From the NCBI GenBank assembly GCA_041581135.1, contig JBFGCM010000030.1, forward strand, positions 1-35,372: a stretch of 35,372 nt of DNA. The letters run 5' to 3'. Position 1 is the first letter of the stretch, and each line of letters opens with the position of its first letter. Below are positions 31,731-35,372 of this stretch, piece by piece. Origin of the DNA: JBFGCM01 sp041581135 (GTDB lineage Bacteria; Actinomycetota; Acidimicrobiia; Spongiisociales; UBA5794). Both the position numbers and the translations under genes were made by a program. A model generated the notes under the pieces. That model saw only the letters and a list, made by a program, of their open reading frames with translations, had not been told where the DNA came from and ran no database searches.

Positions 31731-31817
31731 CGACGCCGCACTGGCCACGTGCCTGGTCGGTCCTTTAAGCTGATATTTGCCCTCGGGCTCCTCGTCGAGC
31801 GGAGTAAGGGGTGCGTG

Positions 31818-31842
31818 ACGGCCCGGCCTCGTGCCGGGTCGT
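31818..31842 (+). terminator. Terminator-like hairpin after the small membrane protein gene
   Basis: ACGGCCCGGC and GCCGGGTCGT form a 10-bp stem (one G-U pair) with a 5-nt loop, 88 nt after the stop at 31730. No T tract follows. Confidence 0.5.
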
Positions 31843-31843
31843 T

Positions 31844-31908
31844 CGCGTGTAGGGGATGGAGCCTCCGGACCACGCGCCGCGGCTTGCCGTGAAGCCACGC
31901 GGTACCCT
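31844..31908 (+). promoter_or_regulatory. Hairpins and -10 element upstream of the baeRF-like gene
   Basis: CGCGTG (31844-31849) pairs with CACGCG (31871-31876), and CCGC/GGCTT (31877-31885) with AAGCC/GCGG (31892-31902). TACCCT at 31903-31908 is a plausible -10 giving a leader of about 22 nt with the AAGGAGG site. The hairpins lie upstream of that start, so they may belong to the end of the previous transcript or to an unrecognised small RNA. Confidence 0.4.
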
Positions 31909-31937
31909 GAAGATCAACTCTGTGACAAGGAGGATGT

Positions 31938-33077
31938 GTGCTGACACGTGACGCCGTGGACCGCATTCGTGCCTTCGAGGGCGGGACCTATCCCGTCCTC
32001 TCGCTGTATCTCGGAGTGGTACCGGGTGATCAGCGCTCGATGCCGGCGAGAGTCAAGGATCTCATCGCCGGGCTGAACAATCGCAACGGTCTCACCCGCG
32101 AGGCGGAGATGTCGTTACGCCGCGACATCGATCACCTGCTGAGCAGCGTCGATCGATTCGAACCAGAGACGGGCCAAGGTCTCGCCATCTTCCTCTCAGG
32201 TGGTCACGGGCTCGACGAGCACATCGCCCTGCCCGACCGGGTACGCGATCGCGCCGTCGTCGACTTCGCCCCCTATGTGCGTCCACTCGACGCGATGCTC
32301 GAATACTTCAAGCGCTACCTGGTGGTCGTCATGGAGCGGCGCAAGGCCTCCTTCTTCGAGTACCACATGGGAAGGCTCTCCGCCGGCGGCTCCCTGGAGG
32401 AAGAGGAGATCCGCAAGGCCAACTATGCCGGGTTCGCCGGGTACGAGGAACAGCGCGTCCGCAGCCACACCGACGAGGTGGCACACCGCCACTACCGCGA
32501 CACCGCGGCCGAGGTGTACGAGCGCTTCAAGGCAGACGCGTTCGACCGCGTCGTGGTGGGGGGAGTGGCCGATCACGCAGACGGGCTCATCTCGGAGCTT
32601 CATGCCGACCTCTCCGGCCGCGTCGCCGGCACCTTCACCATCGACCCGCACGCGCTCAGCCAACGTGCGCTGCTGGAGCGGGTCACCCCCGTGATCGCCG
32701 CGTTCGAAGAGCAGGCCGAACAGGATTCTGTGTCGCGACTGGTCGACACCGCCGCTTCGGGTGGGCCGGCGGTGATGGGCGTGCGTCAGACCCTGAATGC
32801 CGTGAATCAGCGCGCCGTCGACACGTTGTTCATCCAGGCGTCGGACAGCCAACCCGGTACCCGGTGCGGCGATTGCGGTTGGCTGGCGGTGGAGGGCCGT
32901 GGGCTGTGCTCGGTCTGTGGCGAGGCGCTGCGGGAGGTGCCTGACGTGTTGGACGCGATGGCGGAATCGGTCCGGGCCGCCGGTGGTTCGGTGCGCAACA
33001 TCCTCGCCGAGACGGAGCTGACCGACGAGCACGTGGGAGCCATGCTCCGGTTCCCACTCCGGGTGACCATCAGCTAG
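31938..33077 (+). CDS. baeRF/Vms1-like release-factor-family protein
   Basis: 379 residues from the GTG at 31938, 4 nt after AAGGAGG. The N-terminal domain (YPVLSLYLGVVPGDQRSM), the central eRF1 domain-2-like region (VVVMERRKASFFEYHMGRL, then YAGFAGYEEQRVRSHTDEVAHRHY) and domain 3 (FDRVVVGGVADHADGLISELHADL) follow the order of the bacterial/archaeal eRF1-like (baeRF) group related to Vms1. A C-terminal zinc ribbon is formed by CGDC and CSVC (about residues 313-333). Relatives act on stalled ribosomes or peptidyl-tRNA in the cytosol; activity of this member is inferred only. Confidence 0.85.
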   Translation: MLTRDAVDRIRAFEGGTYPVLSLYLGVVPGDQRSMPARVKDLIAGLNNRNGLTREAEMSLRRDIDHLLSSVDRFEPETGQGLAIFLSGGHGLDEHIALPDRVRDRAVVDFAPYVRPLDAMLEYFKRYLVVVMERRKASFFEYHMGRLSAGGSLEEEEIRKANYAGFAGYEEQRVRSHTDEVAHRHYRDTAAEVYERFKADAFDRVVVGGVADHADGLISELHADLSGRVAGTFTIDPHALSQRALLERVTPVIAAFEEQAEQDSVSRLVDTAASGGPAVMGVRQTLNAVNQRAVDTLFIQASDSQPGTRCGDCGWLAVEGRGLCSVCGEALREVPDVLDAMAESVRAAGGSVRNILAETELTDEHVGAMLRFPLRVTIS

Positions 33078-33184
33078 TTTCAACGTTCACTTGAAGGTGA
33101 GACTCTGGATGCCGATTCCAGGGTGCTTCCTTTTGCACACGGTAGTGCTCAACGCCGTGCCGGTTTGGGCCGAAGAAGTAGGCC

Positions 33185-34636
33185 ATGGAGCGGCCGACCG
33201 CCTTGAGCAATCGACATAAGCGCCGGCAACGGCGGGCCTGGGTGATCACGTCGGTGATCGCCCTCGCCCTCTTGGTGGTGTCCGCCATCGTCTTTGCCAT
33301 CTCTGCCGGCACGCGCCGGATCACCACCGCAGCGCAGTCGTTGCACCTCGCGGACGAGTCCCTGTTGGTGACGACGGCGGCACAAGCCCAATTGGGGTTC
33401 GCCGTCCACTTCGCCATCGTCGAGGCCGATCTGCGCGCCGACACCGGGGACACCGATCCGCTCGCCGATGCCATCCAGTCCCTGGACGATCTCGAGGGGG
33501 GATTCGCGGATGTGCGGGCGTTCACCGGTGAGCTCGACCCTGCGCTCGCCTCCGCCCACACGACGTACCTCGCGACCGGCCGGGAGCTGGTCGCTGCGCT
33601 CGCCGCCGGCGACCTGGAGGAAGCGCGCCGGATCTCGCTCAGCCGTCTCGATGCCGACTACCTCGCGCTGAGCGAGCTGATCATCGAGGAGCGGGAGCGT
33701 CAGTTCGCCGCCGTGTTCTCCGCCGATGCCCTCATGGCCCGGATGGGTGACATTGCGCGATTCCTCGTCGCACTGATGATCCCGCTGGCGGTCATCGTGA
33801 TCTACCGCGAGCTGGTGCGACGTCAGCAGCGGCAGGCCGAGCTCGAAGTGCGGCTGCAAGCGGAACGCACGTTGTCGAAGGCGCGCGACGACTTCGTGGC
33901 CAACGCGTCCCACGAGCTTCGCACTCCGCTGACGAGCATCTACGGCTTGTCGCAGCTCATCGAAGAGGACGACGTCAACCCGGAGACGACCCGGGAGATG
34001 GCCGAGATGATCTCCACCGAAGCCTCGGATCTGGCCCGCATGGTGGAGGATCTGCTCACGGCGGCTCGCCTCGACGCCGGCGCCCTCACGTTCCAACAGG
34101 AGCAGGTGATGACCCACGACGAGGCGTTGGAGATGGTGCGACCCTTCCAGCGCACCGGCAGTGAAATCGGGCTGGAGGTGAAGCCGGCGGTGGTGCGTGC
34201 CGATCGGCTCCGGCAGCGGCAGGTCATCCGGAATCTCGTCTCGAACGCCCGCAAATACGGTGGGGACACCATCAAGATCAGCGGGCGCCGAGACGGCTCG
34301 ATGTACATGTGGACGGTCTCGGACGACGGTCCCGGCATCCCCGAAGAACTGCAGGCTCGACTCTTCGAGCGGTTCATCCACCAGGGCACCACCGTGGTGG
34401 TCCCCGGCGGTGTGGGTCTGGGCCTGTCGATCGTTAAAGCTCTGGCTGAGGGTATGGGTGGGTCGGTGTCCCACACCCGGGAGGACGGCTGGACCAACTT
34501 CCATGTGACGGTGCCGCTGGCGGCGCCATCGGCGGTCGATCGCTCCGAGAGAAGCCGGCTGGTGGGAGCTCCGTCCGGTGGCGGATTCGAGGTGTCGGCC
34601 AGCACGCCGTACACCGAGCCGGATCGGCGCAAGTGA
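33185..34636 (+). CDS. Orphan membrane sensor histidine kinase
   Basis: 483 residues, ATG at 33185. TM1 is at about 18-42, an extracytoplasmic all-helical sensor spans about 43-195, and TM2 is at about 196-215. No HAMP domain is seen; a short coiled linker leads to HisKA with phospho-acceptor His243 (NASHELRTPLTSIYG), then HATPase_c with NLVSNARKYGG (N-box), SDDGPGIPEE and GGVGLGLSIVKALAEGMGG (G-boxes). The C-terminal 40 residues are Ser/Gly/Pro-rich and look disordered. No response regulator gene lies beside it, so the partner must be encoded elsewhere. The ribosome binding site is weak (GAAG 8 nt upstream). Confidence 0.93.
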   Translation: MERPTALSNRHKRRQRRAWVITSVIALALLVVSAIVFAISAGTRRITTAAQSLHLADESLLVTTAAQAQLGFAVHFAIVEADLRADTGDTDPLADAIQSLDDLEGGFADVRAFTGELDPALASAHTTYLATGRELVAALAAGDLEEARRISLSRLDADYLALSELIIEERERQFAAVFSADALMARMGDIARFLVALMIPLAVIVIYRELVRRQQRQAELEVRLQAERTLSKARDDFVANASHELRTPLTSIYGLSQLIEEDDVNPETTREMAEMISTEASDLARMVEDLLTAARLDAGALTFQQEQVMTHDEALEMVRPFQRTGSEIGLEVKPAVVRADRLRQRQVIRNLVSNARKYGGDTIKISGRRDGSMYMWTVSDDGPGIPEELQARLFERFIHQGTTVVVPGGVGLGLSIVKALAEGMGGSVSHTREDGWTNFHVTVPLAAPSAVDRSERSRLVGAPSGGGFEVSASTPYTEPDRRK

Positions 34637-34656
34637 CCCGTCCGCACTAGTCACTT
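34631..34656 (+). other. Inverted repeat over the kinase stop codon
   Basis: AAGTGAC and GTCACTT form a perfect 7-bp inverted repeat with a 12-nt loop; the TGA at 34634-34636 lies in the first arm. It may be a weak terminator or a processing site. Beyond it, up to 34721, I see only short repeats (TAGTCAC at 34648 and 34692) and no gene. Confidence 0.4.
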
Positions 34657-34721
34657 GGCGCGGCGCCTAACCACCCGCCAACCACTTCAAGTAGTCACAC
34701 CTGACGACCGATCACCTCAAC

Positions 34722-35372
34722 ATGGTGACGGTGATTCCCCCCAGGCGGCGTGGCTATGACGTACGCCGCCTGCTCGTTCCCGTGGCGGTGCGGCGCACGC
34801 TGGCGGCTGCTGCGGCGTTCGCCATCGCCGTGGTCACCTTTGCCCATGCCGGGCCCCCTGTCGAGGGCCTGGTCTCGTTCGCGGTCAACTCCATCGCCGA
34901 CAACCCCGACCTGATCATCGGCGACGGGTCGTGCGACACCGGCAACTTCGTCGGTCCGGACCCGGAGTGCACCCTCCGCGCCGCCATCCAAGAAGCGAAC
35001 GCCTCGGCCACCGATGCCATCACCCTTCCCGCCGGTCTCTATACCTTGGGTATCGCGGGCGCCTCCGACGATGCCTCCAGCGGTGATCTCGACATCACCC
35101 AGACCCTCACGCTCACCGGCGCCGGAGCAGCCACGACCACCGTCGACGCCGCCGACCTCGACCGAGTGTTCCACGTGGTCGGCGCCACGACCGTGACGCT
35201 GACCGGGTTGACGGCCAGAAACGGCACCTCGGTCGTCAACGGGGGCGGCATCCTCAACGAGGGGACGCTGACGCTCGACGACGTGGTCGTCCGAGACAAC
35301 CAGGCCTCCAACGGCGGAGGCATCCGCAACAACGGGACGCTCATCCTCTCGGATGTGGAGGTCCGCAACAAC
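34722..35372 (+). CDS. Partial secreted CSLREA beta-helix protein
   Basis: 217 codons, open to the right edge. The ATG at 34722 is followed by a basic head (PPRRRGYDVRR) and a signal peptide ending near AHAGPP (about residue 44). Then comes the CSLREA motif region, CDTGNFVG...ECTLRAAIQEAN (Cys83 to Asn93), and right-handed parallel beta-helix repeats (GDLDITQTLTLTGAGAATT, NGGGILNEGTLTLDDVVVRD, NGGGIRNNGTLILSDVEV). Such proteins are exported and often bind or cleave surface polysaccharides; the enzyme part, if any, lies beyond this window. No good Shine-Dalgarno is seen; an in-frame TAG at 34692 limits the start. Confidence 0.85.
   Translation, partial: MVTVIPPRRRGYDVRRLLVPVAVRRTLAAAAAFAIAVVTFAHAGPPVEGLVSFAVNSIADNPDLIIGDGSCDTGNFVGPDPECTLRAAIQEANASATDAITLPAGLYTLGIAGASDDASSGDLDITQTLTLTGAGAATTTVDAADLDRVFHVVGATTVTLTGLTARNGTSVVNGGGILNEGTLTLDDVVVRDNQASNGGGIRNNGTLILSDVEVRNN

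Noticed and set aside
31731..31937. SRP RNA, tmRNA or RNase P RNA
   Set aside because: The conserved core motifs of these RNAs are absent; only local hairpins are seen.
1..35372. CRISPR array, insertion sequence or transposase
   Set aside because: No regularly spaced repeats, no terminal inverted repeats with a transposase, and no DDE or tyrosine recombinase signature were seen on either strand.

Overview
This window comes from a high-GC genome with GC-rich third codon positions, frequent GTG starts and many genes that appear to be transcribed without a leader. The gene set is actinobacterial: a Gram-positive-style Tad pilus locus without a secretin, a NarL-type two-component pair, a DivIVA-like coiled coil, and secreted S8 protease and CSLREA beta-helix proteins. 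I infer an actinobacterium, perhaps of the class Acidimicrobiia. No rRNA or other marker gene is present to prove it.

Layout. Positions 1-1776 (minus strand) hold the start of an unidentified gene and a two-gene operon of paralogous multi-pass membrane proteins, with a perfect TGTCAAC-N2-GTTGACA palindrome upstream. Positions 2112-6498 hold a GH13 alpha-amylase-family enzyme overlapping an M20 dipeptidase. Positions 6681-8143 hold a macro-domain protein facing an APH-type phosphotransferase. Positions 8151-9320 hold a homocysteine S-methyltransferase whose leader carries a clear SAM-II riboswitch. Its transcription probably starts at the first aptamer helix, and a downstream segment can pair with the conserved 3' strand of the aptamer. 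Positions 9339-11098 encode a NarL-type response regulator and its histidine kinase. Positions 11272-16116 encode a 1614-residue secreted subtilisin-like protease, and a bidirectional terminator separates it from a molybdenum hydroxylase L-M-S operon (16157-19769).

Positions 19827-25763 are a compact Tad pilus operon on the minus strand: a small unknown protein, CpaB/SAF, CpaE/TadZ, TadA, TadB, TadC, Flp-like pilin, two TadE-like pseudopilins and a TadG-like protein. Most genes overlap by 1-4 nt. The pilin is the exception, with its own ribosome binding site and a strong hairpin in front of it. No prepilin peptidase is present in the window. Next come a proline racemase superfamily enzyme with both catalytic cysteines replaced, a zinc-ribbon peptide, a DUF454 membrane protein, an ATP-grasp protein, a DivIVA-like protein divergent from a small leaderless HTH protein, a secreted protein with a DUF11-like domain, a small membrane protein, a baeRF/Vms1-like release-factor-family protein, an orphan histidine kinase, and the start of a CSLREA beta-helix secreted protein that runs off the right edge.

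The most interesting items are the SAM-II riboswitch with its mutually exclusive downstream helix in an apparently actinobacterial genome, the Ser/Thr proline racemase homologue, the tandem membrane-repeat proteins with a palindromic operator, and a recurrent -10 element 6-7 nt upstream of start codons.
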